A stretch of 64,000 nt of DNA from Zea mays. Its lineage: Eukaryota > Streptophyta > Magnoliopsida > Poales > Poaceae. Both the position numbers and the translations under genes were made by a program. The DNA lies in assembly GCF_902167145.1 (NCBI RefSeq), contig NC_050098.1:17690501-17754500 (forward strand), read 5' to 3'. Position 1 is the stretch's first letter. Each line of letters starts with the position of its first letter. Below the pieces are notes generated by a model. The model had not been told where the DNA came from and did no database searches. It was given only the letters and a program-made list of their open reading frames with translations. Positions 32,401 through 45,232 of the stretch are shown here, piece after piece.

Positions 32401-33840
32401 TTTGTGTTTAGTTAACCAATCCATCCCTAAGATCACATCAATTCCTTTGGATGGCAAGACAGTTAAGTCTGCCAAGAATACTACCCCACTTAAAAGGATT
32501 CTGACTTGGGAGCATTTGAGCTGGCATAGAAGGTCTGACCCTAGGGTTCGGGTGACCAAGGGAATCCCTAGAGGAGTAGAGGGAATGCCATGCTTTTCCA
32601 CAAAACTAGTGGCTATGAAGGAGTGGGATGCTCTAGAATCGAAAATTACGGTAGCGGGAGTAAATTCAACAAGGAACTCACCGAGCACTACTCCCGGAGC
32701 TTGCTGAGCCTCCTGGGCATCGACGTGATTCACTCGTGCCCTTCCTTGATACTGGGTCTTGTTCTGCTGGCTGACGGAGGAGGGCGCCTTGGGGGCAGAT
32801 GTCGAGGTATTCTTGGGGCCATTCACCGAGTTGGAGTAGGCAGGTCCTGGTGGTTTCAGCTGCGGACAGTTGTTTTTGAAGTGACTGGGATCACCGCAGT
32901 GCCAACATGCATTCGCCGGGGGTTGGTTGCTTGCAACTGAGGGGGCATGGAAGGAGCTTTGACTCTGCTAGCTGAACCGTGACGGGGTGGGTCCAACTGG
33001 TCTACTGAAGTTTGGTCCCTTGGGTGGAAATAAAAATGATCGAGTCTTCTGGTGCCGGTCTTGCTGCTGAGCCCGGAGAACTTGGAACTTTCTTTTGAGA
33101 TGCCCTTTTTCTTCCTCATTTGCCCTTTCAACTTGCATGGCCTTGTTGGAAAGGTGAGAGAAACCAAGGAAGTCTTGGCTAGCCAGAATTGTCTTGAGTT
33201 CTGGCCTGAGTCCCTTCAGGAAACGGGCCATCTTTTTGCCCTCGGTACTGACGTCATCTAGCGCGTAGCGGGCTAACTCTGTGAACTTGTGCACATATTC
33301 GCTGAAAGATCTTCTGTCTTGAGTCAGTTCTTGGAACTCGTCCTCCTTAAGTTGAACGAGCCCTTGAGGCACATGGTGCTCCTGGAAAGCTGCTTCAAAT
33401 TCCGCCTAGGTAGCATCTCTGATGGTGACGTTGAAGGTATCCCACCAAGCTAAGGCCATCCCGGAAAGTTGGTGGGCAGCCAATTGAACACGCTGATTTT
33501 CTGGACATCTGATGGCTTCCAGCTTTCTTTTAATCGTGCTCATCCAATCGTCTGCATCGAGGGGGTTGCTAGACCCGGCAAACGTGGGAGGCTTGAGTCT
33601 CAGCAAATCCCCCATTCTGTCTTGCGGTCTTCCACCATTCGGTCGTTGATTTTCCAGACTTCGAGTGAGGACCTCAATGAGTTGGGTTTGATTGGCTAGA
33701 ACTTGGGCTAGATCTAAGGGTAGTTGCGGAGGTGCGGGGAGGTGGGTTTCACTTTCCTCTCTATCGGCTTCCCCTTCAACTCTCAGGGGAAACCCTGCTC
33801 CAATCCCGGAGGCGGTAGGCGTGGTTTTATCCGAAGCCAT
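29401..33840 (-). pseudogene. Element D gag-pol with chromodomain (broken)
   Basis: Ty3/gypsy polyprotein from ATG 33840. Order: gag capsid (LAWWDTFN), CCHC knuckle [14 protein letters not shown] (about 32925-32880), protease, RT ([12 protein letters not shown]), RNase H, integrase HHCC (WCDICQ), integrase core (MDFVTGLP, IMSDKGTQF, TAYHPQTYGQTERVN) and a chromodomain (CKVQWSREGEEEATWESED) ending at TAA 29401-29403. Breaks: in-frame stops at 33406, 32968, 30678, 29872 and 29527, and frameshifts near 31312 (T run) and 30488. Key residue losses: the protease motif reads DSRASHSF instead of DSGASHSF, and RNase H reads TNHKSL instead of TDHKSL. The element cannot supply active enzymes. The chromodomain places it with Tekay-type chromoviruses. 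Confidence 0.93.
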
Positions 33841-33946
33841 CTGCCAGGGAAGAGAGTCACTATTATGCACATGCAAATTGTTTTCAACCAAGTTATTTTA
33901 TTCATTACACCAATACATTACAAGCATATGGCTACTACAGGCTGTA

Positions 33947-34797
33947 CTACACGAGAGCGTTCCCTGAGGTACTATCGAACTCTTTCTCTAAAGTATCCCC
34001 AAATTCCTTGAGAAGATCATCAAGGCTTGCTAGGGATATATCCTCGGCGTCGGACCAATCATCTATCCTAGGGGGAGGTGGGGCTGGAGGGGTCTTCTTC
34101 TTCTTCGTTTGGCACCCTCGGTAGGTGGTCTTCTTCTGGATTTTCTTCTTGGGAGCAAGCTTCTTTAGCTTCTTGTCATAGTCCATCTTTAAGGTTCGAT
34201 AGGCCTCACGGGTGTTGGCCTCCTCGCCTTCTGCTATGTCGAGACACTCCTGGAGAGATGCCTTCTCCTGCTTAAGCTCTTTGACATGCTGCTCTAGGCT
34301 TTCCACCCAGGAGTTTAGGTGGGTGCAGTGGGAGGAGAGATCATCGTAGTGGTTGTCGAGGGTGTGGAGGTATCCGGCCATGTAGACGATGGTGGGGTCA
34401 TCTTCTGTGGGGTCTCCTCCTGACAGAGCCTGGAGTCTTTTCCTCCAGGTGGGGGTATTTTTGTTGCTGGGTAGAAAATATCGAAGAGGGTCTCAGAGAT
34501 CTCTCGGCTGTAGTTTTGGCACAGCTGTTTAAGGGCTTTTCGGGCAACACTCTGGCAAGTGTCTGGGAAGCGGTGCCCGATGAAGGTGACTTGGGAGGGA
34601 GGGTGGTTTGGGTAGTTTCGGCTTTCTCCCAGGTAGACTGCCATAGAGCACTTTTCTACTCCATTTTCGCGGTATTCCTTCCAGACATATTCGGGCTTCT
34701 TGCGGATCCCCATGCGTAGCGCGCAACTTCATAGAAGGTGAGGAAAGCCTTCCTCCTCTGAGCAGTAGGATGTCCTAATAACCCAGGGGCCTTCCAT
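33947..34797 (-). pseudogene. Extra sense ORF upstream of gag in D (frameshifted)
   Basis: Two overlapping minus frames (34713-34315 and 34381-33947) together form an ORF between the primer site and gag. The first contains KPEYVWKEYRENGVEKCSM and GHRFPDTCQSVARKAL...LFDIFYPATK. The second is a predicted coiled coil (SSHCTHLNSWVESLEQHV onward), a Lys-rich stretch and an acidic tail DDWSDAEDISLASLDDLL. Homologous frames extend upstream to about 34797 with another shift near 34735. It has the same layout and similar motifs as the intact ORF at 46407-45538 in E. Function unknown; not gag, pol or a recognised env. Confidence 0.7.
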
Positions 34798-34925
34798 CTG
34801 GTAGAAGAAAAGAAGGGTCTGTTAATATCGGGGAAAGGAGAGAGAGTGTTTCTTGGGGGTAAGAGGTGTTTTCTTGTTAAGGCAACTTTTTAAGGTCAGG
34901 GCTGCGGTCTACGGCCAGTCCTACA

Positions 34926-34938
34926 GGCTCTGATACCA
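34926..34938 (-). promoter_or_regulatory. Primer-binding site, tRNA-iMet, element D
   Basis: On the minus strand TGGTATCAGAGCC begins 2 bases after the 5' LTR end at 34941. This fixes the LTR boundary and the minus orientation. Confidence 0.93.
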
Positions 34939-34940
34939 CC

Positions 34941-35904
34941 TGAAGCGTCCCGATCCTTTGGGACTCAAATGTGATACAATTACTAGTCCTAGGAGGCTAG
35001 TAACCACATTCATTACTTCAAATAGTTACAGAGTATGAGTAAAGTTATTACAATACCGGGGGATACAAGCTCGAGAGTGAGCCGAAAATCATAAGGCGCA
35101 GTGGAAAATAAATTAGCCCAGGCCACAGGTAGAATTGGGTGAAGACACAGCCCCTTCAATCAAGCATAGCAGAAAAGAAGTCTTCAGCTGTTGAAAAAAC
35201 ATAAATAAATCTGGGTGAATACACTAGGTATTCCGCAAGCCCACCCGGCTCCCGTAAAGAGAAAGTGACCTATATTGTACATGCTTCATATGGTGGAGTT
35301 GAAGTCACTCATACTTTTTCAGAGAAAGGCAGTACTCGTTGTTTAAGGTTTTCCCAAGACAATAGAAATGACACTTGCTTGACCACCACTGAGCTTCCCG
35401 CTCCCGTGGTACTACTTTCTTTCCAGAAACACACACCCATTTCCCTGTTCCCGGTTGTAGTAGAAACACTAATTGTCATACATACCAGACTCGTCCATAC
35501 TAGTGGACACAGACTATTCGAATAGGTTTAGACTCTGCGCAGAGGGGTACACTTTACCCACTAGTCCGGCTCTGCGATCTCATGGCCAATGAGATCCGAA
35601 TCCGAAACTCTTTCCTTCCTTGCACGTCCTAACCTTAACGGTTATACCGGAAGGAGTCAGGCCACCGCCATGTCCAAACCGGACAAATCATTCCCCCTCC
35701 TTATCCTCCCGGTGCTCCCCAGCCTTCATAACCCTGGGGTTGGATCGTACGAGTTCAGATCGAGTGACTGCCCACACAGCCTCGAGTGGTTGTACTTTTT
35801 ATGAGTACAGGTAATGAAGATGACAAACCGGTCCTTATACGAGAGGACAATCCTTCTGCTCACGCCTAAACCAGCTGAGCCATCACCTTAGGCCCTCCCT
35901 TAAT
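34941..35904 (-). repeat. 5' LTR of D, truncated by insertion of F
   Basis: 964 bp aligning with 19201-20168. At 35904 the match to the 3' LTR breaks and TGTAACACCC of element F starts. The last bases (CTTAA) match the 3' LTR with one substitution, so they are D sequence and should be F's target duplication. Confidence 0.88.
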
Positions 35905-36197
35905 GTAACACCCAAATTTTATTTTGGATTTGTTAAAAAGATTCTTCTAAGGTCTAAGTAAATGTCGTTCCTAATAAAAGATTAAATGAAAAGGTCCTTA
36001 TATGAGTCCTGTTAATAATGTACTTATAAATGTCGTCTAAAAAGTTTCAAACTAAAAGTATACTATAACAAAGATTATTCCCTAGAAACTATTTTATACT
36101 AAATTGAATAGGTAATTATTATTGTGTTCTAAAATAAAAAAAATTAATTTGACTATACGTTCAAAATATTATTTTCTTGAAAAAAAGGGAGAGAATG
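35905..36197 (+). repeat. Element F LTR, segment 1
   Basis: Starts TGTAACACCC, a typical start of a gypsy/Tekay-type LTR on the + strand, directly after D sequence CTTAA. It is cut at 36197 by element E and resumes at 51211 after E's target duplication. It includes GAATG (36193-36197), the left target duplication of E. Confidence 0.75.
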
Positions 36198-39100
36198 TGT
36201 GGCGGAACCGCCCGAATTATTCCAACTTAAGTGCCTAAGCCCTGCCTTAGAGGCTAGACCACACTTAAATGGGAATAACCCGTCAATCCCTCGGATCTAG
36301 TCCGACACGGCCACTGACAGGATCAGGTACCACAATCTCACTCGATGGTGAGTCACAGAGCAAATACAATGAAGCATAAAACCATACATGTCAGAGTATT
36401 AAATTATTACATCATCATCATCCTCATCGGAGTTTTTGCAAAAGTAACCATCATTGTTCGAAGTGCAGCGGAAATAAACTAACGGTAAATAAATAGAGGG
36501 ATGGGGAAGCCTGTCCCATCACTCCTCATGCTCCTCCTCAGCCGAGGCGGGGTCCCAATCGACAGTCCAACCCGGTGGCAAGGTGGACGGCCAAGTTATT
36601 CCAGCAACCATTTCCTCCAGAGAACCTGTAAAAAATTATGCCACAAGCAAGGCTGAGTATACTAATACTCAGCTAGACTTACCCGGTGTGAGGAGTCTAC
36701 TCCTCTACCTCTAGACATGCAGCTGTTTGGCTGTGGGGTTTGGTTGCCAAAAGCACTAGCTGAGTTTCTAAATCAAGATTTTAACTTAGTCAAAGTTAAG
36801 TGTGACTCTCTTAAGGCTAAAAGTGGACTATCTACTCATACATGGTAGCAAGCATTATTAACAATCAACATCTTATCTCAACTCATCATACTTCCACTTA
36901 TTACTCAATGCAGTACAATAGATCAAGCAGTCTCATTAGCTGCGAGAAGCAGACGATTCGAATCGAGTTTTTATCCTTGCAAGGTAAACCTAAACACACG
37001 ATATGTAGGGGCACTCTGTCCCCACACACATCAACCGTCCCCATCGATTCCCTGGCAACAGATCAGGGCTCACCGCCTTGGCGTACAATGCCCCACTGAC
37101 CCCGACTGGCCGTCGTGCAGTGACCGCACTTGTACCCACCATAACCGGAATGGGAGACCTCGTCTCAGGTCGCGTGAGGGGTAAAGTCTGCGGGCAGGTT
37201 CACTCAGGTACTAGGCTTACCGATTTACCATATTTCTCGGTATGTGTTTAGTACGTTCAAACGCTTGACACAGGTATCCGCACGTTAATCCTTATTCCAT
37301 TTTCCATCTCGTGAATAACCAATCCCCATGGATTGTTGTCCACCAACTAGTATCATGACAGTGTGAAAGTGGGTACAATCAATTTCCTGATCTCGCGCGA
37401 GTGCTAGAAAAATCACTCGTCTTCTACCGAGATCCTAATTAAATAAAGCAACTACTCGACCTGTCATACTAGTATTCATCTCAAAAGGATTCCTGAGATC
37501 ATGCAACTAGGGTTTCAAACAACTCCTACACCTAAGTGCACAATCAAACCTACAATCATTAAGTGAAGTAAAATAGCATAAATAACAGGTTATGCATAAA
37601 ACCGGGGCTTGCCTTCCAAAGCAGTGGCAGGCAGGTCCTCTGGTGCAGGCTCGGGTGCTGGGTCCGGGGCTACCTCCTGAGCAGCTCCTTGCTCCGGCAC
37701 GAGGATGTACTCTCCGTCAGCAAGATTACAGTCTATCGAAATGCAATGAACATGTATGTCATGATTATGCAAGATTTAATAACATTTATTTTAAAGAAAC
37801 TAAGTCAAGCATTAACTTAGGGTTTTCTGGTTATGTGGGGCTTCTAGTGGTATACATATACGTAGACTTATTACCTTTTAGGTTTAGGTTTTCTTTTAGG
37901 ATAACACAGTGGATTAGTATTGTCTTTATAGATTTCAGTGGACAATTTTTATAAAGGTTTTAGGACGACATTAATTTCCATTATTCATTTTCCTTTCTTT
38001 AATTTCCATTTAGGGTTTCTAGGATAGGTTTGAACTACGACAGTGTTTTAAAATTTTCCAAAAATTCTGTAAAAATTACAGTGGGTTGTCATTTGCTATT
38101 CTAGCCTGTTTTAAGAATTTTGAGGCTTAAGTACAAAAGCTAGGCTGTAAACAAAAATGACCAGAGTTATGCAAAATGGCTCACTTTACACTATATCTCT
38201 TAGTTAGGGGTAGGTTCTGTCTTAAAGGTTATTTTTGCTGGCATCCCATAGTAATAATAGGTCTCTGTGCTAAAAATCACAGAAAACTAAGGGGTGGTTA
38301 TTTAGTTATGATTTTCTTAAGTTTAAGGTCAAAAAGACTCTTTCTACTATATTATTATTTGAAAAATGTCAAACAGCAGATTTCATATTTTTCCTAAGTT
38401 CTCTCTAATAAAACAATAGCTATCCCAAGGGTGGGGGTGTTTTTACCTTGGGGTTATTTTTGTAGAGTTTTCCTAAGTTTTACTTGTTTTATTAAAACAA
38501 AAGGGATCCTGCTTATTTTATACTAACACAGGGCATGATATATTTTTCCAGTGAACTATCTTGAATAAGTAACCTAACAAAAATAGAGGTACTCTCTGGT
38601 TCATTAATTAAATTACATTTTCTATTTTTCTTATCCTTAAGCATATTATAGAATAAAGAGTAAAACTAACTTTATTGGAGTGGACAGAGAGGTTTAACAT
38701 TTTTATTTGGTTTAGGAGGTATACATAAACTTCTCAAAATTTTTCTAACCCCAGTCAAATAGTGCAACTAATTTTGGCCCTATTATTAAGCTTTTGGTCA
38801 AAACTATAATTAAATCAGAGCTTTAAGGTTCTCTATAGTACATAGGAGGTTTTATATTTTTCTTAAGTAGGTTACATTATTTAGAGTCTGACAAAATTGG
38901 TTTGACCAAATTTGGATGATTTAAACAGAAGTTATGCATTTTCAAAGTTTCTGCCCAATTTAAAAACAGATTTAATTAAGGTTTTCTGGAAAAACAGTTT
39001 ACACCGAGGTCCCTGGGTTTAAACTAAATCCACCTTCGCAAATCTACCCCCACGCCACTATTCCCCTATGTCTCTGACATTTCACAAAACCCCCTGACCT

Positions 39101-40565
39101 TCTCTCCCTCTCACCCGCAGTCCTTCCCCTTATGTAAACAGTAACCGCGGGAAAGAATAGGGTGGCGCGGCTTACCGGCGGCGAGGGAGGTCCGGCGAAG
39201 GGTGGGGTTGGCTCGGGGAGACTCTGGCGGTCACGTCGAGGTACGGCTTGACGTCGGGGATGGCCGGAATCGCCCGGTCCACGCGTGCAGGCGGGTGTCC
39301 TCGTCGGCGGCGAGTATACCGCCCAAACCACGGCGAACTGGTTCAATCCGAGGGCATGGTGAGCTTCACGGGGTAACATAGCGACCGTGTGCACAAGGAA
39401 TCGAAGGATGGTGGAGTGGTTTACCCGGTCCACGTACTCCGGCGGGGTTGAGAGCTCCGGCGAGCGTGGACTGGCCTCTCCAGCGAAGCAAACTCCGATT
39501 CCTCGCTCGGGGAGCTTCACAGAGGTGTGCACAGTCTTCTCCGAGGGCTGGACGGGGTTGGGAATGGCTCCACCGGCCGGTATACGGTGGCCGAGGGGTT
39601 GGGCGGCCGCGGACTCGCTGCGCACGGGCAAACGGCGACGAGCTCGACTCCGGTGTGGTTTGAGGGTGCGCGGAAGGGAACAATCTAAGTCTGGGAGGGT
39701 TTTATAAGCGCGGGCGCGGGCCATGGCGCTGGCTTTGGCTCGGGCGCGGCGCTGGGCGTGCGAGGGCGCACGCGAGTGTGCTCTGGCGCGGGCAGAAGGC
39801 GTCGAACACGTGGAGGTGTTTTTCTTCCAGTGTTCAAACGTCTCCAGAGATCGCAAACGTGCGAATCTCGCCATGAATCCGGTGCAGGCCTCCTCCTGGC
39901 ACCTAGGGCTATCTCACATGTGTGAGTTCCAATGGAGGATACGCCCTAGATCAGGAGATAGACGGGCGCCAAATCTGGCTTGTCTCACTGCCCACTCAGC
40001 GACAAAACTGATGTCAAGAGTTGTCAAACGTCTGAGTCTCGGTCTCCACTTTTTCCAGGGGGTGCCTTAAGTGGTATACCACATTTTTGGTATAGAACCC
40101 AAGTGGTTTTGGCGCCATCTTCAAAGTGAACACGGTTGATCTTTGGGTTAGGGTTAAAAATTGACTTAGAGGGAAATAGAGAGCTCTAGCTCTCTCTCCA
40201 CTTGGAGATTTGAATTGGGGTTTCTCCAAGGGTCTTTTTGCAATATTTCCCCCCTCTAATTGATGGTTACAAAGTTAGTTAGGGTTTGGGTAAAAGTTAC
40301 ACATGCTTTGCACACTTGATCACTCTCTCCCCCCCTTACCTAGGGTTTTGGGGAGCTAGGGTTTAGGAGAGGTCTAGGGTTCTTCTCCCCTCTTATCCAA
40401 GGTGGTCAGTGAGTAAGGATTAGGGTAATGCTTCTCATGCCATTGGCAACTTTATTAGCATTTGATCTCCAAGTTCTTATGTGTTGCCCTAAGCCTTTAC
40501 CCCTTGTGATCATAGCTTCTAGTGCCAAAGTGGGTTTTAGCCAGGGTAACACCTGGGGTGTTACA
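36198..40565 (-). repeat. 3' LTR of E (4368 bp)
   Basis: On the minus strand TGTAACACCCCAGG at 40565 to GGTTCCGCCACA at 36198. It contains a GC-rich promoter zone (39050-39800) with TTATAAAA (minus, 39707-39700). Long frames here (such as 39874-39044) recur in the other LTR and are low-complexity Ala/Arg/Pro, not taken as genes. Confidence 0.95.
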
Positions 40566-40814
40566 GCCCTCCCCCCTTAAAGGAATCTCGTCCCGAGATT
40601 TTGGTAGAGTCCCTTGGAGGGTGCTTGAAGGTGTGCTGGTGTTGTTTTTCCTTTACACTTAAGTTTCTCTTCTTAACTGCTCTTCGAATGTCATCCTCTT
40701 TGCAACTTCAGAAGGAAGCCCTTCTTAAGTTAAATCCACAACTTAGACTATCCTTGTTATCTAAGTTTTTCTTATAATTGAATTCAAAGGGCAGGTGGGG
40801 GTGGGGTTTTGGGG

Positions 40815-43800
40815 TTACATACCGACTCCTTTGGGCAGAAAGTCGGGGAAGCGAGAGCATAGAAAATCCTCAGTCTCCCATGTAGCTTCTTTGGCTGAAT
40901 GGTGACTCCACTGAACCTTATACATTCTAACCGACCTTGCCCGAGTTGATCTTTCCTTTTGATCTAATACCTTGACGGGGTACTCTTGGTAGGACAAGTC
41001 TGGTTCTATCTCAATGTCTGGTTCCGGTATCACTTCAGTGGGTAGACGAACACATTTCCGCAGCTGAGATACATGGAACACGTTGTGAACTGCTGACATG
41101 TGGGTGGCAATTCCAATTAGTAAGCTACGGGTCCACAACTTGCCTTAATCTCATAGGGTCTAATGTAGCGAGGAGCTAACTTGCCCTTGATCCCGAATCT
41201 CTGGACACCCTTGATGGGTGATACCTTAAGATAGACATGATCTCCCACCTCAAACTGTAGAGGCTTCCGCCTCTTGTCATGATAGCTCCTTTGCCTGGCC
41301 TGAGCAGCTTCCAAGTTCTTGGTAATAACTCTGACTTTTGCCTCTGCCTCGAGTACTAAATCCGGCCCAAAAATTCCCCTTTCTCCTGCTTGAGACCAAT
41401 TTAGTGGGGTCCTACACCTTCTCCCATATAATGCCTCAAAAGGTGCCATCTTCAGACTGGTCTGATAGCTATTATTGTAAGAAAACTCTGCCAAGGACAG
41501 ACACTTGTCCCAATCCTTTCCATAATGTAGTGCACATGCTCGCAACATGTCTTCCAAAATCTGATTCACCCTTTCTATCTGGCCATCCGTTTGAGGGTGA
41601 TATGCTGAGCTTCGAATTACTTGGGTCCCAAGTGATTCTTGCAGTTTCTCCCAAAAGTGTGCCACAAACAGTGCTCCTCTGTCAGATATGATGGTCTTTG
41701 GAATACCATGCAATCTTACTATCTGATCAACATAAATTTCAGCGTACTTCTCCGTCTTGTGGGTGGTGTGCACTGGCAAGAAATGAGCAGTCTTGGTCAA
41801 CCTATCCACGATAACCCAAATTGAATCATGGTGCCTGGAGGTATTGGGTAATCCCACTATGAAGTCCATGCAAATGTCCTCCCATTTCCAAGATGGTATG
41901 GGAAGGGGTTGCAAAGGGCCTGCTGCCTTCAAGTGACTGGCTTTAATTCTCTGGCAGGTGTCACATTCAGATATGTACTTGGCAATTTCCCTTTTCATTC
42001 TAGTCCACCAATATAGAGATCTGAGATCATGATACATCTTGTTGCTACCAGGGTGCATGGAGAATTTTGAAAGGTGAGCTTCATCCAGTATTTGCTTTCT
42101 GAGCTCAGGGTCCTTGGGAACAACCAATCGATCTCCAAACCATAGAATTCCCTTGCTGTCCTGTCGGAAACACTTGTATTTTTCTGCCTTTTGCTTGATC
42201 ATATCCTTGATAACCTGAACACCCTTATCCTCAACCTGTGCCCTGATGATCTGCTCTTGCAACGTGGGCTCCACCGAGATATAGCTTAGGTCACCCGAAG
42301 AAACAACTTCCAGGTTCAATCTGCACAACTCATCACACAGGGTGGTAACTCCCACATCCATGCTCATGCAATTGCACTGGGCCTTTCTGCTTAAGGCATC
42401 TGCCACAACATTGGCCTTCCCTGGGTGGTAATGCACCTCCAGATCATAGTCCTTGATCAACTCTAACCATCTCCTTTGCCTCATGTTCAGATCTGCCTGA
42501 GTGAAGATGTATTTGAGACTCTTGTGATCAGTATAGATGTTACAGTGAGCTCCCATCAAGTAGTGTCTCCATATCTTAAGAGCGTGCACCACAGCTGCCA
42601 ATTCCAGATCATGAGTGGGGTAGTTCTGCTCATGGGGCCTGAGAGCTCGCGAAGCATAAGCAATGACTCTGTTCTCTTGCATCAAGACACATCCCAATCC
42701 GGTACCAGAAGCATCGCAATAAACTTCAAATGGCTTGGTGTTGTCAGGTTGGGCCAGCACTGGGGCTGTTGTCAAATGTTGCCTCAAGGTATGAAAGGCA
42801 TCTTCACACTTTTGGCTCCACTCAAATTTGACTCCCTTCTTTAACAGTTCAGTCATTGGCTTGGCAATTCTGGAGAAATCCGGAATAAATCATCGATAAT
42901 ACCCTGCCAATCCCAGAAAACTCCGAATCTGCTTCACTGTAGTCGGGGGTTTCCAATCCATCACCTCCTGCACCTTCTCAGGATCAACTGATATCCCATC
43001 CTGCGAAATTGTATGACCCAAGAATTTGATTTCCTTCAGCCAGAACTCACACTTACTCAGCTTAGCATACAACTGATGATCACGCAGTCTCTGAAGTACA
43101 GTGTGCAAGTGTTTGGTGTGCTCGGCTTCATTCTTGGAATAAACCAGAATGTCATCAATGAAAACGACCACGAACTTGTTTAGCTCTGGCATGAATACTG
43201 AGTTCATTAAGTACATAAAATAAGCCGGGGCATTGGTCAGCCCGAAGGACATTACCAGAAACTCATACAGCCCATATCTGGTTGAGAAAGCCGTCTTGGG
43301 AATATCACTGGCACGGATCTTGATCTGATGGTAACCTGAGCGAAGGTCGATCTTGGAGAATACCTTGGCTCCTACCAACTGATCGAACAGAACATCAATG
43401 CGGGGCAGTGGGTATTTGTTCTTAATAGTCACCGCATTGAGAGGGCGGTAGTCAACACACATCCTCAAACTCTCGTCCTTTTTCTTCACAAATAGTGCTG
43501 GGCATCCCCATGGTGAAGTGCTTGGACGAATAAACCCCTTGTCCAACAATTCTTGCAATTGCTTCTTCAATTCTGCCAATTCCGCGGGAGGCATCCTATA
43601 GGGTCTCTTGGAGATAGGAGCAGTCCCGGGTTGCAATTCGATGGCGAACTCAATATCTCGGTCAGGTGGCATTCCTGGCAATTCATCTGGGAAAACATCT
43701 GGGTAGTCACAGACCACTGGGATCTTTTCCACTGGGGAATCTATCATAACGAAAGCACAAGAACGGGTGCATCCCTGATCGGGCAAATATAATGTAGTTT

Positions 43801-45232
43801 CACCACAGGTTGGTGAGTGCACCTCAATGGCCCTGGCTGCAATATCCATAACTGCTCGATGCCTGGTTAACCAGTCAGTTCCCAATATAATATCCACACT
43901 ATCCAACCCCAAAATGAGGAGGGTGGTTTTAATTATTAGACTACCAAACTTTATGGGCACATGCCTGTTGATTTGATAGGTGGCAACCCTGCCTCATGGT
44001 GTTGAAATTGTAATGCCCCCATCGGTGTGGTGAAAGGGCAACTGGCATTTGGCACTAAACTTGGCACTGATAAAACTATGTGAAGCACCGGAATCAAAAA
44101 GAATAATAGCGGGAAAATTTAAAACTGTAAAGATACCAGTCATGACGGGTGCTCCCTCTGGAATATCAGCCAGGGTGGTGAAGTTTAGCCTGCCCTGCCT
44201 CACTTGCACCTTCTGCCTCTTGCCTTGGTTCTGATTAACATTCTGCCCCTGCCTTTGCTGATTCCTGGGGCAATTCTTGGCATAGTGCCCCGTGTTGCCA
44301 CATGTGAAGCATCTGTTGTCATTTGCCTGGCGGTACTGCTGCTGCTGATTGCTTCTCTGAACTGGAAATTGGGTGCGGTTGGGCGCCTGCTGCTGCTGCT
44401 GTTGAGGTCGGATCACCCATCGCCCTTGCTGCTGCTGGGGTCCCCTGCCCTGGGTGTCGGACACAATCCTAAAGCGCTGTGGCTGAGCCAAGGGTCCTGT
44501 CACAGGGGTCTTCCTCTTCTTCTCTGCCTGTCTAGCTGTAGTGCAGTCCTCCTGGGAGATAGCCATGTTGACCAACTCATTGTAGCTGTTGGCCCTGACG
44601 GTGTTGAGACGATCCCGGAGCTTAGTGCTGAGCCCCCTTCTGAACCTGTCTCTCTTCTTCTCATCTGTATCTGCATGATATCCCGCATACTGGCACAAGT
44701 CATTAAAGGCCTGGGCATACTGCAACACTGTCCTGTTGCCCTGAGTGAGTGCCAAAAACTCATTGAGCTTCCTATCCATGATCCCGGCTGGTATATGGTG
44801 TCCTCTAAAAGCTGCCTTGAACTCCCTCCACTCCACCTCTCGGTCCTCTGGCTGCATAGCAAGAAAATGATCCCACCAAGTCCTTGCAGGTCCGCGAAGC
44901 TGCTGGGTGGCAAACCTGACTTTGGTGACCTCTGAACAAGCTCCATGGAGTAGTGGGAATTTGGATTCCACCACTCGCAGCCACACATCTGCATCAAGTG
45001 GGTCCTCCGCCCTTGTGAACAATGGAGGCTGGGTGCTAAGAAATTCCTGGTATGTCGCCGCCGCAGGGTGACGCTGATGGTCTCCACCACCATAGTGCTG
45101 AGGTGGTGGCTGACGTTGAGCCAGCTGCCTTAGGATCTCATTCTGCTGAGCCATGAGCTCCTGCAGAGTGGGAGGTGGTGGCGGCGGTGGAGGAACGCGC
45201 TCGTTCTGGCCACGACGCTGCCTCCCGGCCAT
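40815..45232 (-). pseudogene. Element E gag-pol with chromodomain (nearly intact)
   Basis: Ty3/gypsy polyprotein from ATG 45232 (MAGRQRRGQ). Order: a Pro-rich start; capsid (ARTWWDHFLA); a Gln-rich linker; CCHC knuckle CFTCGNTGHYAKNC; protease DSGASHSFIS (intact); RT with [14 protein letters not shown] (about 43165-43130); RNase H with TDHKSLKYIFTQ and LSRKAQ; integrase HHCC (CDTCQRIKASH); core with MDFIVGLP, IISDRGALF and SAYHPQTDGQIERVNQ; and a chromodomain YPVKVLDQKERS...YKVQWSHHSAKEATWE ending at 40815. Breaks: TGA at 43994-43996 and TGA at 42890-42892 (both where CGA Arg fits), TAA at 41117-41119, and a single-base loss near 41105. Chromodomains target integration to particular histone marks in chromoviruses. 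All catalytic motifs appear intact apart from the stops. Confidence 0.94.

Larger units (their letters stand above)
19201..35904 (-). mobile_element. Chromovirus D (Tekay-type Ty3/gypsy), with Grande-like element nested in its 3' LTR
   Basis: Minus-strand element inserted in element C pol. Order on the minus strand: 5' LTR (34941-35904, cut by F), primer site, extra ORF, gag-pol with a C-terminal chromodomain, polypurine tract (29380-29365) and 3' LTR (29364-19201, split by the Grande-like element). Left target duplication GGTCA (19196-19200); the right copy lies beyond F. By eye about 26 substitutions in roughly 960 aligned LTR bases (about 2.7%). Confidence 0.9.

Noticed and set aside
39044..39874. 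276-aa minus frame, duplicated at 49685-50515
   Set aside because: It lies inside the two LTRs of E in the GC-rich promoter zone, is Ala/Arg/Pro-rich with no domain, and is open mainly because of base composition.
44204..44935. 243-aa + frame opposite E gag
   Set aside because: Leu-rich shadow of the gag Gln-rich region on the other strand.
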